Shown here: piece after piece, positions 46,014 to 55,499 of the stretch | Numbering within the stretch: position 1 is the first letter of the stretch | Layout: the number at the start of each line of letters is the position of its first letter | Assembly (NCBI RefSeq): GCF_913778665.1 | Contig: NZ_CAJYVQ010000002.1 | Coordinates: 496,001 to 560,000 of the forward strand | Source: an uncultured Stenotrophomonas sp. | GTDB taxonomy: Bacteria; Pseudomonadota; Gammaproteobacteria; Xanthomonadales; Xanthomonadaceae | Reading direction: 5' to 3' | Length of the DNA: 64,000 nucleotides | Notes under the pieces: model-generated | The model's database searches: none | What the model was told of the DNA's origin: nothing | What the model saw: the letters and a program-made list of their open reading frames with translations, nothing else | Program-made: the position numbers and the translations under genes

Positions 46014-46683
46014 TTGCCGGGTCCGTCGCGGTCAGGTCGATCTGGCGGCCATCCTGCAGATGGGCGTGGAAACGCCCGCCATGGTAGCCGTTCAGCCGCG
46101 CCGGCAGTGCCCAGCGGCGCTCGCGCCCGGCCAGCAGATAGCCGGCCAGGCCCGGAAGCAGCAGGGTGCGCTGGCCATCGTCGGCCACGAACGCCAGGTC
46201 GTGCAGGCGGGCGTGCAGCGGCCCGGCATTACTCAATCGCAGATAGGGCTGCGACGCGTCGGCCTCGAGCCGGGCCTGCACCCGTGGCTGTACCTGCGGT
46301 GCGGCCTGGCCGCGGAACAGCGGCAGCGAGTAGCGGGGCAGGCCGGCCTGGCCGGGCTCCAGCACGATCCGGTAGGCCCGTTCACCCGAGGCGGCCTCGG
46401 GACGGCCGGGCAGCAGCCAGATGCGCTGGCGCACGCCCGGGGCGAGATCGAGCTGGATCGGGCTGACCAGGATCTGCTCGGTCGACCTCAGGCGCTCTGC
46501 ATCGATCTGTTGTTCCCAGGCCATCACCCGCACCTGGCCCTGCCAGTGGCCGGGCCCCGGGTTGTACAGCCACAGCTCGGTGCGACCGCCTTCAGCAGGC
46601 AGCTGCAGCGTGGTGGGCGACAGGTCCAGGGCCGCGGCGGGCGGCGCAAGCAGCCACGCGAGGAGAAGCAGTGCTGCGCGCAT
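45985..46683 (-). CDS. Second fimbrial (Csu-type) periplasmic chaperone
   Basis: 232-residue PapD-like chaperone: signal peptide MRAALLLLAWLLAPPAAALD. First immunoglobulin-like domain LSPTTLQLPAEGGRTELWLYNPG with QVRVMAWEQQ and the G1-strand region TEQILVSPIQLDLAPGVRQRIWLL. Second domain from RYSLPLFRGQAAPQVQPRVQARL. It probably guides a pilus subunit to the usher. The start overlaps the stop of the mini-pilin gene. It is the last gene of the pilus operon and its stop lies in the rpsB promoter. A second chaperone within one Csu-type locus is unusual. Confidence 0.82.
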   Translation of the reverse strand: MRAALLLLAWLLAPPAAALDLSPTTLQLPAEGGRTELWLYNPGPGHWQGQVRVMAWEQQIDAERLRSTEQILVSPIQLDLAPGVRQRIWLLPGRPEAASGERAYRIVLEPGQAGLPRYSLPLFRGQAAPQVQPRVQARLEADASQPYLRLSNAGPLHARLHDLAFVADDGQRTLLLPGLAGYLLAGRERRWALPARLNGYHGGRFHAHLQDGRQIDLTATDPAIAASAPSGL

Positions 46684-47015
46684 CAGTAGATGAGGGTCAC
46701 GGCAGGTGCAGCGTCTTCGTTGGCCACCGGTGGCGCCAGATCGCGGACCTGCGCCGGCAGCTGCGGTGCATCGCTGCGCTGATGCGGGACCGGGCAACGG
46801 CTGCCGGCGGCCTCGCCACTGCAGGCGTCGACCACGGTCAGCCGGACCTGCAGCGGGGTGGGGATGGGTTCGGCCCATGCGGGCGTGCTGGCGACCGATA
46901 TCGCCCCGATCAGAAGTGCGCGAACCACCAGCCAACCACCATGCGTCAGGACTCGCTGCGCGGTATCGGCCGGATCGGCAGGAACTGTAGCGTCGAGCGT
47001 GCTCGACTGCGCCAT
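46683..47015 (-). CDS. Very small pilin-like secreted protein of the Csu-type operon
   Basis: 110 residues from the ATG at 47015 (MAQSSTLDATVPADPADTAQ); an internal GTG could shorten it. An internal hydrophobic stretch WLVVRALLIGAISVASTPAWA looks like a signal peptide, so the mature part would be only about 60 residues. It holds a donor-strand-like segment TPLQVRLTVVDACSG at its start and a last strand VTLIY at its very end, matching the VTITY and TATITY ends of the two spore coat U proteins here. The pilin core is missing. It overlaps the start of the second chaperone gene. Function unknown. Confidence 0.6.
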   Translation of the reverse strand: MAQSSTLDATVPADPADTAQRVLTHGGWLVVRALLIGAISVASTPAWAEPIPTPLQVRLTVVDACSGEAAGSRCPVPHQRSDAPQLPAQVRDLAPPVANEDAAPAVTLIY

Positions 47016-47020
47016 GCCTG

Positions 47021-47044
47021 CATCCACGCACGGCGTGGATCTAC
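47021..47044. repeat. GTAG-type REP element (inverted)
   Basis: CATCCACGCACGGCGTGGAT followed by CTAC; on the minus strand GTAGATCCACGCC..., same family as the copy at 3270. It lies directly upstream of the mini-pilin gene, inside the pilus operon. Confidence 0.75.
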
Positions 47045-47116
47045 CGAACCCCCCCCGATGGGCACAGGCCATTCCAGACCCAGCCCGGTGGGCAGCGACC
47101 ATCCCAATCCGCCCCG

Positions 47117-47148
47117 GTAGGTGCCGACCGTTGGTCGGCACGCCCATC
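47117..47148. repeat. GTAG-type REP element
   Basis: GTAGGTGCCGACC, TTG-type loop, GGTCGGCACGCCCATC: stem GTGCCGACC/GGTCGGCAC. Located ten bases past the tip-protein stop codon, so it may stabilise or end the upstream part of the pilus mRNA. Confidence 0.8.
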
Positions 47149-47158
47149 GGCACGCCCG

Positions 47159-48193
47159 TCAATAGGTAATCGTCACCTGCACCACATCGTTGTAGGTGCC
47201 CGCTGGTGGTTGGCCGGCGACCGGCGGCACCCGGCCATAGATCGTCAACTGCTGCGCGCTGCCGGTGCCGGTGCCGCTGGCGGTATCCACGGACAGGGTG
47301 TTGCCCCAGCGCTGGCTGCGGGTGGAATTGCGATACAGCTCGTAGGTGAGGTAGTAGGTGCTGCCACCGATGGTGGTGGCCATGCGCCGCGTACTGGTGG
47401 CGGTGGGGTTGTTCTGGCCGTTGTTGAGGCTGACCTGGTAGGCGGTGTTCTTCAGGCAGGTGAGGGTCAGCGTCGCGGTCTGGTCGATATTGGCCGGGAT
47501 GCCGCCGGTGACGTTGCCGAAGTTCATGTTGGTGGTGACGTAGCTGCCGCACTGCGGCAGCACGTTGGCGGTGGCGGTGAAGCTGAAGGCAGCACTGGCG
47601 CTGTTGGTCCCGGTGGCGCCGCCGTTGCAGGTTGCCGGCACGGTGGCGGTGCCGAGCAGCACCTCGTTCCAGGCCCAGGTCAGCACCACGTTGGCGCCGC
47701 TGAAGGTGCTGCTGTAGGCGCCCGAGGCCAGGATCTGGTTGGCCGGGATCTGTGCTGACAGCTGTGTGGCCTGCGAGCCGTTGCCACCGGTCAGCGGCAC
47801 GTTGTAGGTCATGGTCAGCTCCTGCGCCGGCGGCGAGCCACGCGGGGTCAAACCGGTCACCTGGCTGAAGTTGGTGGTGTTGTAGAGCTGGAAATTCATG
47901 GTGTCGCTGCTGCTGGTGGCCATCGTCCGCCAGCTGGCGCTGCTGCCGCCACCGCTGCCGGCGCCGATGCCCACGCAGATCCGCACGCCGGTGGTGGCCA
48001 GCACGCTCAGCGCGGCGGTGGTGCAGTTCACCGTGATGTTGAGCGTGCCGGTGGTGGCGCCAGGCGCGTTGCTGTTGATGTTGCCGAACGGCAGCGTCGG
48101 GTCGGCGATGGCGGTGCAGACCGCGACGGCGCGCGCCGGAGCCGCGGCCAGCAGGCCGGCCACCAGCAGCAGGCCAAGCAGCAGCATCCTCAT
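47159..48193 (-). CDS. Two-domain spore coat U protein, putative pilus tip (CsuE-like)
   Basis: 344-residue secreted protein: signal MRMLLLGLLLVAGLLAAAPARA. Two spore coat U domains follow: the first from AVAVCTAIADPTLPFGNINS and the second from NVLPQCGSYVTTNMNFGNVTGG, ending in the subunit strand VVQVTITY. Two-domain subunits of archaic pili cap the fibre, with the N-terminal domain as adhesin (CsuE of Acinetobacter). ATGA overlap with the usher gene. Cys pairs fit conserved disulfides. Confidence 0.85.
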   Translation of the reverse strand: MRMLLLGLLLVAGLLAAAPARAVAVCTAIADPTLPFGNINSNAPGATTGTLNITVNCTTAALSVLATTGVRICVGIGAGSGGGSSASWRTMATSSSDTMNFQLYNTTNFSQVTGLTPRGSPPAQELTMTYNVPLTGGNGSQATQLSAQIPANQILASGAYSSTFSGANVVLTWAWNEVLLGTATVPATCNGGATGTNSASAAFSFTATANVLPQCGSYVTTNMNFGNVTGGIPANIDQTATLTLTCLKNTAYQVSLNNGQNNPTATSTRRMATTIGGSTYYLTYELYRNSTRSQRWGNTLSVDTASGTGTGSAQQLTIYGRVPPVAGQPPAGTYNDVVQVTITY

Positions 48194-50622
48194 GGCGCCA
48201 CTTCCGGGATGCATTGCAGGGGAGCGGCCTTCGGGCGCGCGCCGCTGGCCACCACCGTGGGCTGGTCCGGCACCTTCACCCGGCACTGGCCGCGGCTGGT
48301 GGTGATGTACAGCACGCTGCCGGCGGCGACGTCCTCCAGGTACAACAGGCCGTCGTAGCCGACCAGCGCCTGGCGCCCGTCGGGCAGCTGTGCCTCGCTG
48401 CCCACCTCCAGCGGTTGACCGTCCATGCCCAGCAGGGTCAGGCTCAGCGAGGGCCGCGAACGCAGCTGGAACGTCACCCCGGTGCCGGCGCGCTGGCGCG
48501 GCGTGACCCAGTCTTCGATGCGGTCGGCACGCATGTCTTCGGGCAGGTCCAGGGTGTCGATCGAGACCCGGTTGCGCTGCCAGGACAGCAGCGGGCTGAC
48601 CAGCAGCAGGCCGCGATCGTCGGTCACGCCGATCAGGCGGTTTTCCAGCCGTACCGGCACGCCGGCGACGCCATTGGTGCTGATCACCGCGAACGCATCG
48701 GAGACCTCGCGGGTAGCGAAGGCGTGCCCGCCCATCCACACCAGGCTGCCACTGGCGCTGGCATAGGCGTAATTGAGGCCGCCCTGGCGCGACGCGCCGA
48801 GCGAGTAGCGACCGACGTCGTTGAGGATGCCGACCTCGGCCAGGCCGCCGTTGCCGTCTTCGCCGTGGCGCAGCTGCGCGCGCCAGCCAACGCCGCCGGC
48901 ACTGCCATCGCCGGGTACCGGCTGGGTGACGTCGGCCACCCAGCTCTGGCTGTCGCCGTTGCGCTGGCTGGACAGGCTGGCCTGGCGGTTGTTGCCGAGG
49001 CTGGCGGTGACCGACAGGTAGATGCTGCGGTCATCGCGCCTGTCCAGGTTCTGGTTCACCGACAGGTAGGCCGACCAGCGCTGGCTCCACGTGCGCGACC
49101 AGAACAGGCTGGCGTAGCGGTTGTCCTCGCCATCGGGATAGCGCAGGCGCAGGTAGCTGGTACTGAGTGTGCCCAGCCGCAGCAGATCGGCGCCGACGGT
49201 GGCCTGTTCGCTGATGCTGGGTGGCAGGTTGCCCTGCAGGGCGCCCAGATCGCGGTAGTCGCCATGGCTGCGCACGGTGCGCAGGTTGACGTTCAACCGG
49301 CGGTTGTTCCAGCTGTAGCCCAGCGCCCATTGCCCGCCCCGCAGGCCGTGGTAGGTGCTGTGCGCATAGGCGGTGTTGATCACGCCTGCGCCGCCGAGCC
49401 GCCACCAGCCGCCAAGGCCGGCCTGGGCCAGGCCACCGCCGCCTTCGGCATGCGCTTCACCGGTAAAGGTGTCGCTGACACCGCCGCGCCAACTGGCACT
49501 GGCGACGGTGCGATCGTCGTAGGCGAACGAACGCTGGCCGAAGTCCTCGCGCAGGCGGCCGACGCCGGCCGACCAGTCCGACAGGCCCTTGGCCAGCAGC
49601 TGCTGGGTGCCATAGAAGCTGAAATCCAGCGTCTGCATGCGCCCGAACGCGTCGGTCACCACCACCTGCGCGCTGCCGGTGCCGCTGATGCCGGGTTGCG
49701 CGGCCAGCTGGAACGGGCCGACCGGGACCTGGCCGCTGTACTGGCGCAGGCCGTCCACATACAGCTCGACCGTGGACGGTACCACTGCCTGGCCGAGGAA
49801 GCTCGGCGTCGGGGTCAGTACGCGGTAGGGCTGCAGGCCGTAGTTGCGGCCGATCTGCAGGCCGCCCAGGCGTACCGGTCGGGTCCAGTCGACGAAACCG
49901 CTGTAGAAGTCGCCGACCTCCAGGGTCATCGCCTGGCCGGGGAAATCCAGGCTCCAGCGGGTGTCCAGACGCACGCTCTCACCGCGCCAGCGACGGTCAC
50001 CGGGCTGCTGGTAGCGGCGGCTGATCGCGGTGTTCTCGAAAGTGCCGTTGCCGATCCCGAACAGTCGCAGTTCCGAGCTGAGGCTGAGGTTGCCGAGCGT
50101 GTCCACGCGGCTGCCGTACACGTCGTAGTTGAGCAGCAGGCCGGGCGAAGCGCTGCCGGCCGGGGCGCGGGTCTGCGGCTGGCTGAGCACGGTGGTCGGC
50201 AGGGTCAGCTGGTCCAGCGGCACGTCCAATGCCAGGGTCTGCATGTGCGCGTCGTAGCGCACCACGGCACCGCTGATCTGGTCCAGGTAGACCGGGGCGT
50301 CGCCGCTCGCATTGAAGCCGAGCTGGCGCAGCACCTCAGGGCTGGCCTGCAGGCGGCCCCGGTTGTCGATGAACGGCAGCAGCCCACGCGGCGTGCTGTT
50401 GAGCTGCACGTCCAGGTAAAGCGTCTGGCTGGCGGTCAACGGCGTTGGCGGCGGCAGGGTCGCGTCGGCCGACACGCCGGAGACATCTGCGGCGCCGCCG
50501 GCCGCCATGCCGGACACATCGGCGGCTTCGGTCGCCGCAGGAGCCAGGGCAGCCAACAGCGCGCCCATCAACGCCTCAGCGAGCCGGTGGGGGCGACAGT
50601 GGCGTCTGTTCCGACTCGCCAT
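48190..50622 (-). CDS. Fimbrial outer membrane usher (CsuD-like)
   Basis: 810-residue outer-membrane usher through which pilus subunits are secreted and polymerised. Features: an N-terminal chaperone-binding domain (TLYLDVQLNSTPRGLLPFID), a 24-strand barrel (for example RWSLDFPGQAMTLEVGDFYSGF), plug region, and C-terminal domains ending SRGQCRVKVPDQP. Start choice: the ATG at 50622 overlaps the chaperone gene but gives a basic n-region. The ATG at 50568 has a good GAGG site but leaves a very short signal. Both are in frame. Confidence 0.88.
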   Translation of the reverse strand: MASRNRRHCRPHRLAEALMGALLAALAPAATEAADVSGMAAGGAADVSGVSADATLPPPTPLTASQTLYLDVQLNSTPRGLLPFIDNRGRLQASPEVLRQLGFNASGDAPVYLDQISGAVVRYDAHMQTLALDVPLDQLTLPTTVLSQPQTRAPAGSASPGLLLNYDVYGSRVDTLGNLSLSSELRLFGIGNGTFENTAISRRYQQPGDRRWRGESVRLDTRWSLDFPGQAMTLEVGDFYSGFVDWTRPVRLGGLQIGRNYGLQPYRVLTPTPSFLGQAVVPSTVELYVDGLRQYSGQVPVGPFQLAAQPGISGTGSAQVVVTDAFGRMQTLDFSFYGTQQLLAKGLSDWSAGVGRLREDFGQRSFAYDDRTVASASWRGGVSDTFTGEAHAEGGGGLAQAGLGGWWRLGGAGVINTAYAHSTYHGLRGGQWALGYSWNNRRLNVNLRTVRSHGDYRDLGALQGNLPPSISEQATVGADLLRLGTLSTSYLRLRYPDGEDNRYASLFWSRTWSQRWSAYLSVNQNLDRRDDRSIYLSVTASLGNNRQASLSSQRNGDSQSWVADVTQPVPGDGSAGGVGWRAQLRHGEDGNGGLAEVGILNDVGRYSLGASRQGGLNYAYASASGSLVWMGGHAFATREVSDAFAVISTNGVAGVPVRLENRLIGVTDDRGLLLVSPLLSWQRNRVSIDTLDLPEDMRADRIEDWVTPRQRAGTGVTFQLRSRPSLSLTLLGMDGQPLEVGSEAQLPDGRQALVGYDGLLYLEDVAAGSVLYITTSRGQCRVKVPDQPTVVASGARPKAAPLQCIPEVAP

Positions 50623-51325
50623 TGAGCTTGGCCGTGATCTGGTCGTTGTCGCGGTCGATCGCGGTGCGTTCGATCGGCCAGCGCATCACCTGTCCTGGCA
50701 GCACGTAGCCGAGCAGCCCCGGATGCACGATGCGGGGGCGCTGGGCACTGCCCAGTGCGAGGTCGGCAATCTGCGCATAGCTGTTGCCGGCATTGGCCAC
50801 CTCCACCCCGTTGCGGCCGTCGGCCAGCTGTACCAGGCGCGCCTGCAGCTGGGGCGCCAGCTTGCCGGAGGCGGGCTGCACGAATACCGGGATCGAATAG
50901 CGCAGCACGAACTGCATGCCGTTGGCGCGGGTCGCTAGGTCGGGGACCTCGTCGACGATCAGCCGGTAGTACTGCTGCGCGGGCGGTGGCTCCCGGTTCG
51001 GGCGCATCACGCGCACCAGCTGCTGCTGGCCGGCGGCCAGTTCCTGCATCGGCGGGGTGGCCAGCAGTTCATCGGTGGGTAGCAGCTGCTCCTGGCCGTC
51101 CTGCTGCACCCAGCGGAACACGCGCACCTGCAGCCGGACCGGCGAGGTGCCACTGTTGGTCAGCCACAGTTCGGCGGCGCGCTGGCGGGCTTCCAGCTGC
51201 AGGCTGGTGGGCGCGACCTGAAGGCTGGTGGCGCTGGCGGAGGCGGCGGCCACCAGGCTCAGGGCGAGCAGCGCCGCGCCGGTGGCGCGCCACGGGCGGG
51301 GTCCGGCCATGCGGGCGTGCTCCAT
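50576..51325 (-). CDS. Fimbrial periplasmic chaperone (CsuC-like)
   Basis: 249-residue PapD-like chaperone. ATG at 51325 shares bases with the pilin stop (TGATG); a TTG one codon earlier also exists. Signal region ATGAALLALSLVAAASASA. Domain 1 has LQVAPTSLQLEARQRAAELWLTNSGT, RVFRWVQQDGQEQL and the subunit-binding G1 strand RVMRPNREPPPAQQYYRLIVDEVP. Domain 2 follows from LRYSIPVFVQP. It completes pilin folding by donor-strand complementation and delivers subunits to the usher encoded next. Confidence 0.88.
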   Translation of the reverse strand: MEHARMAGPRPWRATGAALLALSLVAAASASATSLQVAPTSLQLEARQRAAELWLTNSGTSPVRLQVRVFRWVQQDGQEQLLPTDELLATPPMQELAAGQQQLVRVMRPNREPPPAQQYYRLIVDEVPDLATRANGMQFVLRYSIPVFVQPASGKLAPQLQARLVQLADGRNGVEVANAGNSYAQIADLALGSAQRPRIVHPGLLGYVLPGQVMRWPIERTAIDRDNDQITAKLNGESEQTPLSPPPAR

Positions 51326-51855
51326 CAATAGGTGATCGTGGCGGTGACCGTATCCAGGTAGTTACCGGTGGCCGGATTGTTGGTGCTCAGGTTCAGGATC
51401 TGGCCGTAGACGATGTAGGGCACGGCCAGGCCGGTTCCGATGCCAGCCTGGGTGTTGGTGCCGGAGGTGGCGCCCCACACCAGGGTGTGCGCGGCATCCT
51501 GGTAGAGCTGGTAGCCAACGAAGTTGTTGGCGGTCACCGCCGCGTTGGTGTTCTTCATCCGGCGAGTGGTGACGTCGTTGGCGGTGCTGGCGTTGGCACC
51601 CGCATTCAGCGATATCGTGTACGGGGTCAGTGCCGAACACTGCGCGGTCACCGTGCCCTGGCCCAGAGTGGGCGTGGCGGTGGTCGAGGCCGCCGTGCCG
51701 AAGTCGACGTTGGTGGCCGCCGCTGCGGTGATCGTGCAGGCCTTGGTGACCACCAGGGTAACGTTGAAGGTGGTGGTGTCTGCGGCCAGGGCCGGGCCGG
51801 CCAGCAGAAGCCCGGCCAGGGCGCAGGCGAGTGGCGGGCGGAACGTGGATCGCAT
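51325..51855 (-). CDS. Spore coat U domain protein, major pilin (CsuA/B-like)
   Basis: 176-residue secreted subunit. The ATG at 51855 has AGGGAGG six bases upstream; a TTG two codons earlier is less likely. Signal peptide MRSTFRPPLACALAGLLLAG...ALA. The mature N-terminus ADTTTFNVTLVVTKACTI is a donor strand followed by the first Cys; the fold ends DTVTATITY. Thr/Ala/Asn-rich like other archaic pilins. First gene of the Csu-type operon and the only single-domain full-length pilin in it. Confidence 0.87.
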   Translation of the reverse strand: MRSTFRPPLACALAGLLLAGPALAADTTTFNVTLVVTKACTITAAAATNVDFGTAASTTATPTLGQGTVTAQCSALTPYTISLNAGANASTANDVTTRRMKNTNAAVTANNFVGYQLYQDAAHTLVWGATSGTNTQAGIGTGLAVPYIVYGQILNLSTNNPATGNYLDTVTATITY

Positions 51856-52079
51856 GGACAACCTCCCTGACCCGAAGGTCTGTTGAACAAGGCGAAGGCG
51901 GCACGTGGGGCCGCTTTGACGACGGTCGGCGCCAGCTTCGGAGGCTAAGTGTCTGTAATCCGTGATGATTAGGGATCCGAAAGGGCGGAGGGCATCACGC
52001 TTTCACTTTCCTTGCCGGAACTGTGCATTGCCTGAAATGCCAGTTGGGTGGCGTTCGTTCAGATTGCGGCCGGATCGGC

Positions 52080-52092
52080 GATAATGGGGGCC
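52080..52092 (+). promoter_or_regulatory. Candidate map promoter -10 with no room for a leader
   Basis: GATAAT at 52080-52085 with a weak -35 TTCAGA at 52058-52063 (16-base spacer). The -10 box ends only seven bases before the map ATG, so the transcript would start at or next to the start codon (leaderless). Confidence 0.4.
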
Positions 52093-52869
52093 ATGAGCGT
52101 GAATCTGAAAACCCCGCAGGAAATCGAGATGATGCGAATCGCTGGCCGCCTGGCCAGCGAAGTGCTCGACATCGTCACCCCCCACGTCAAGCCCGGTGTC
52201 ACCACCGAGGAACTGGACCGCATCTGCCACGACCACATCGTGAACGTGCAGGGCGCCATTCCGGCCAACGTCGGCTACCGCGGCTTCCCCAAGACCGTGT
52301 GCACTTCGGTCAACAACGTCATCTGCCATGGCATCCCCAGCGAAGGGAAGGTGCTCAAGGATGGCGACATCATCAATATCGACGTTACCGTCATCAAGGA
52401 CGGTTGGCACGGTGACACCAGTCGCATGTACTTCGTCGGCACCCCGTCGGTGATGGCGCGCCGCCTGGTCGAAGCCACCTATGAAGCGATGTGGCGCGGC
52501 ATCCGCGCGGTGCGTCCGGGCGCGACCCTGGGCGACATCGGCCATGCCATCCAGAGCTACGCCGAGAGCGAGCGTTTCAGCGTGGTGCGCGAGTACTGTG
52601 GCCACGGCATCGGCAAGGTCTACCACGACGAGCCGCAGGTGGTGCATTACGGCCGCCCCGGCCAGGGCCTGGTGCTGCAGCCGGGCATGACCTTCACCAT
52701 CGAGCCGATGATCAACGAGGGCACCCGCTACAACAAGGTGCTGCCGGATGGCTGGACCGTGGTGACCAAGGACCGCAAGCTGTCGGCGCAGTGGGAGCAC
52801 ATGATCGCGGTCACCGAGACCGGCGTGGACGTGCTGACCCTGTCGCCGGGCGAGTCGCAGGTTTCCTGA
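52093..52869 (+). CDS. map: Type I methionine aminopeptidase
   Basis: 258-residue cytoplasmic metalloenzyme removing N-terminal Met. Metal ligands are in NIDVTVIKDGWHGDTSRMYFVG (two Asp), CGHGIGKVYHDEPQVVHYG (His), FTIEPMINEG (Glu) and WEHMIAVTETG (Glu). The start at 52093 matches the family N-terminus (VNLKTPQEIEMMRIAGRLAS). In related genomes map is usually adjacent to and divergent from rpsB; here a pilus operon intervenes. glnD follows two bases after its stop. Confidence 0.97.
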   Translation: MSVNLKTPQEIEMMRIAGRLASEVLDIVTPHVKPGVTTEELDRICHDHIVNVQGAIPANVGYRGFPKTVCTSVNNVICHGIPSEGKVLKDGDIINIDVTVIKDGWHGDTSRMYFVGTPSVMARRLVEATYEAMWRGIRAVRPGATLGDIGHAIQSYAESERFSVVREYCGHGIGKVYHDEPQVVHYGRPGQGLVLQPGMTFTIEPMINEGTRYNKVLPDGWTVVTKDRKLSAQWEHMIAVTETGVDVLTLSPGESQVS

Positions 52870-52871
52870 GG

Positions 52872-55499
52872 ATGCTGCCGGCGAGTTCGCTGCTGGACAC
52901 GCCGGCCGCGTCGCTCAACGACCCGGACTGGGCTGCTGCCGCGCGCCAGGCGTTGCAGCAGGCCGACGCGCGGCTGTACCGTCGTTTCGACCAGGGCGAC
53001 AACATCGAGCGCCTGCTGGCGCTGCGCGCGCGCGCGGCCGACCATCTGATCCGGCTGGCCTGGCAGCGCTGCCTGCCGGCGGACAGCGGCCTGTCGCTGT
53101 TCGCGGTCGGCGGCTATGGCCGCGGTGAGCTGTTCCCGCGCTCGGATATCGATCTGCTGGTGTTCGGCGACCCGCCGGCACAGCTCGCCCATGAGCCGGC
53201 ACTGGCGCGCCTGTTCGCGCTGCTGTGGGACTGCGGGCTGGCGGTCAGCCACGCGGTGCGCTCGGCCGTGCAGTGTCGCGAGGCCGCCGCCGACCAGACC
53301 GTGCTGACCGCGCTGATCGAAGCGCGCCCGATCCTGGCCGAAGACGCCGCCCGCCGCGCGTTGCGCGAGGCCATCGACGACCGCGAACTGTGGCCAGCGC
53401 GTGCCTTCTTCCTGGCCAAGCTGGAGGAACTGCGCAACCGCCACCAGCGTTTCGGCGACACCGCCGACAACCTGGAGCCGGACCTGAAGGATGGTCCCGG
53501 CGGCCTGCGCGATCTCAATACGCTGGGCTGGATGGCGCTGCGTGCGTTCGGCGTGCGCGACCTGGAGGCACTGGTCGGGCTGGGCCACCTGGGCGCCGAT
53601 GAGGCGGCCGCACTGAAGCGCGAGCGTGCAGTGCTTGCACGGTTGCGGTTCGGCCTGCATCTGGTGGCACGCCGCCCGGAAGAGCGCCTTCGCTTCGATT
53701 ACCAGAAGACCCTGGCCGCGCGCCTGGGCTTCGAAGACGATGCCGAGAACCTCGGTGTCGAGAAAATGATGCAGGGCTTCTACCGCGCTGCATTGGTGGT
53801 GCGCCGGATCAGCGACCGCCTGCTGCAGCGCTTCGAGGAACAGTTCGATGGCGAAGCGCAGCCGGAACCGCTGACCGTGGGTTTCTCCCTGCGACGCGGC
53901 TACCTGGCCGCCAATGATGCCGACTGGCCGCGTGGTGATATCGGCCAGGTGTTCGCGCTGTTCTCCAGCTGGGCCAACAACCCGCAGGTGCGCGGCCTGC
54001 ATTCGCTGACCGCGCGCGCGCTGGCCGAATCGCTGCCGCTGCTGCCGGCCTACGACCAGGCCGACACCGATGCGCGCGAGCAGTTCCTGGCGCTGCTGCG
54101 TGGCCAGCGCCCGGTCGACACGCTCTCGCGCATGGCGCGGCTGGGTGTGCTCGGCCAGTGGATTCCGGCGTTCGCCCAGGTCAGCGGGCGCATGCAGTTC
54201 GACCTGTTCCATGTGTATACCGTCGACCAGCACACGCTGATGGTCCTGCGCAACATCGGCCAGTTCGCCAGCAGCCGTGCCGATGAGCGCTTCTCGATCG
54301 CGCATGAAGTGTGGCCGCGCCTGCGCAAGCCCGAGCTGCTGCTGCTGGCGGGCCTGTTCCATGACATTGCCAAGGGCCGCGGCGGCGACCATTCCGAACT
54401 CGGCGCAGTCGATGCGCGCGCGTTCTGCCAGGCGCATGCCCTCAGCAGCTCCGACACCGAACTGGTGGCGTGGCTGGTCGAGCAGCACCTGCGCATGTCG
54501 GTGACCGCGCAGAAGCAGGACATCGCCGATCCGGTGGTGATCCACCGCTTCGCCACCCTGGTCGGCAGCCGTGATCGCCTGGATTACCTCTACCTGCTGA
54601 CCTGCGCCGACATTGCCGGCACCAGCCCGAAGCTGTGGAATGCCTGGAAGGACCGGCTGCTGGCCGACCTGTACTTCGCCACCCGGCGCGCGCTGCGCGA
54701 GGGGCTGGAGCATCCGGTGCCGGCCGCCGAGCGCGTGGCCGAGGCGCGCGACAGCGTGCGTGCGCTGGTGCGCGAGCAGGGCTACGACGATGCCACCATC
54801 GACCGCCAGTTCGCGGTGATGCCCGATGAAGGCTTCATCCGCCTGCGCCCGGAACAGCTGGCGTGGCAGGCCGCCGCGCTGGTGCCGGTGAAGCAGGGCC
54901 AGACGCTGGTGAAGGTGCGCCGGATCAGCGTCGACGATCCCGCGCTGGAAGTATTCGTGCATTCGCCGGACCGCGACGGCCTGTTTGCGGCCATCGTGAT
55001 GACCCTGGACCGCAAGGGTTACGGCATCCACCGTGCACGGGTGCTGGACGGCCCGGCGGACACCATTTTCGATACCTTCGAGGTGAGCCCGGCCGACAGC
55101 TTCGCCGACGGCAGCAGCGCCAACCTGGAAGCCGCGCTACGCGAGGCGCTCAGTGGCGACCTGACGCGCCTGCGGCCGTCGCGCCGGGTAGTGCCGCGGC
55201 AGCTGCGCCATTTCCGCTTCGCCCCGCGCATCGAGTTCCGCGACGAGCCCGGTGCGACCCGTTTTGCGCTGGTCGCGCCCGACCGTCCCGGCCTGCTGGC
55301 CGACGTGGCGTTCGTGCTGCGCAACCAGGGCCTGCGCGTGCATGATGCGCGCATCGCTACGTTCGGCGAACGCGCCGAAGACACCTTCGTGATCAGTGAC
55401 GAACACGACCTCCCCCTGACTGAACCTGCCCGGCAGCAGCTGCATGACGCGATGCTGGCCTGCCTGGACCCCGATCGAAACGCCGGAGACCCCGCCTGA
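52872..55499 (+). CDS. glnD: Bifunctional PII uridylyltransferase/uridylyl-removing enzyme
   Basis: 875-residue cytoplasmic nitrogen sensor: uridylylates PII when glutamine is low and deuridylylates it when high. Nucleotidyltransferase motif [20 protein letters not shown] (about residues 80-100), HD hydrolase motif [18 protein letters not shown] (about 490-510), and two C-terminal ACT domains ([42 protein letters not shown]) that bind glutamine. Start ATG at 52872, two bases after map; the stop shares a base with the dapD start (TGATG). Likely operon with dapD. Confidence 0.96.
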   Translation: MLPASSLLDTPAASLNDPDWAAAARQALQQADARLYRRFDQGDNIERLLALRARAADHLIRLAWQRCLPADSGLSLFAVGGYGRGELFPRSDIDLLVFGDPPAQLAHEPALARLFALLWDCGLAVSHAVRSAVQCREAAADQTVLTALIEARPILAEDAARRALREAIDDRELWPARAFFLAKLEELRNRHQRFGDTADNLEPDLKDGPGGLRDLNTLGWMALRAFGVRDLEALVGLGHLGADEAAALKRERAVLARLRFGLHLVARRPEERLRFDYQKTLAARLGFEDDAENLGVEKMMQGFYRAALVVRRISDRLLQRFEEQFDGEAQPEPLTVGFSLRRGYLAANDADWPRGDIGQVFALFSSWANNPQVRGLHSLTARALAESLPLLPAYDQADTDAREQFLALLRGQRPVDTLSRMARLGVLGQWIPAFAQVSGRMQFDLFHVYTVDQHTLMVLRNIGQFASSRADERFSIAHEVWPRLRKPELLLLAGLFHDIAKGRGGDHSELGAVDARAFCQAHALSSSDTELVAWLVEQHLRMSVTAQKQDIADPVVIHRFATLVGSRDRLDYLYLLTCADIAGTSPKLWNAWKDRLLADLYFATRRALREGLEHPVPAAERVAEARDSVRALVREQGYDDATIDRQFAVMPDEGFIRLRPEQLAWQAAALVPVKQGQTLVKVRRISVDDPALEVFVHSPDRDGLFAAIVMTLDRKGYGIHRARVLDGPADTIFDTFEVSPADSFADGSSANLEAALREALSGDLTRLRPSRRVVPRQLRHFRFAPRIEFRDEPGATRFALVAPDRPGLLADVAFVLRNQGLRVHDARIATFGERAEDTFVISDEHDLPLTEPARQQLHDAMLACLDPDRNAGDPA

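Noticed and set aside
48214-50625. 803-codon ORF antisense to the usher gene
   Set aside because: Same GC-bias shadow effect. The usher frame shows clear barrel and domain features, the antisense frame none.
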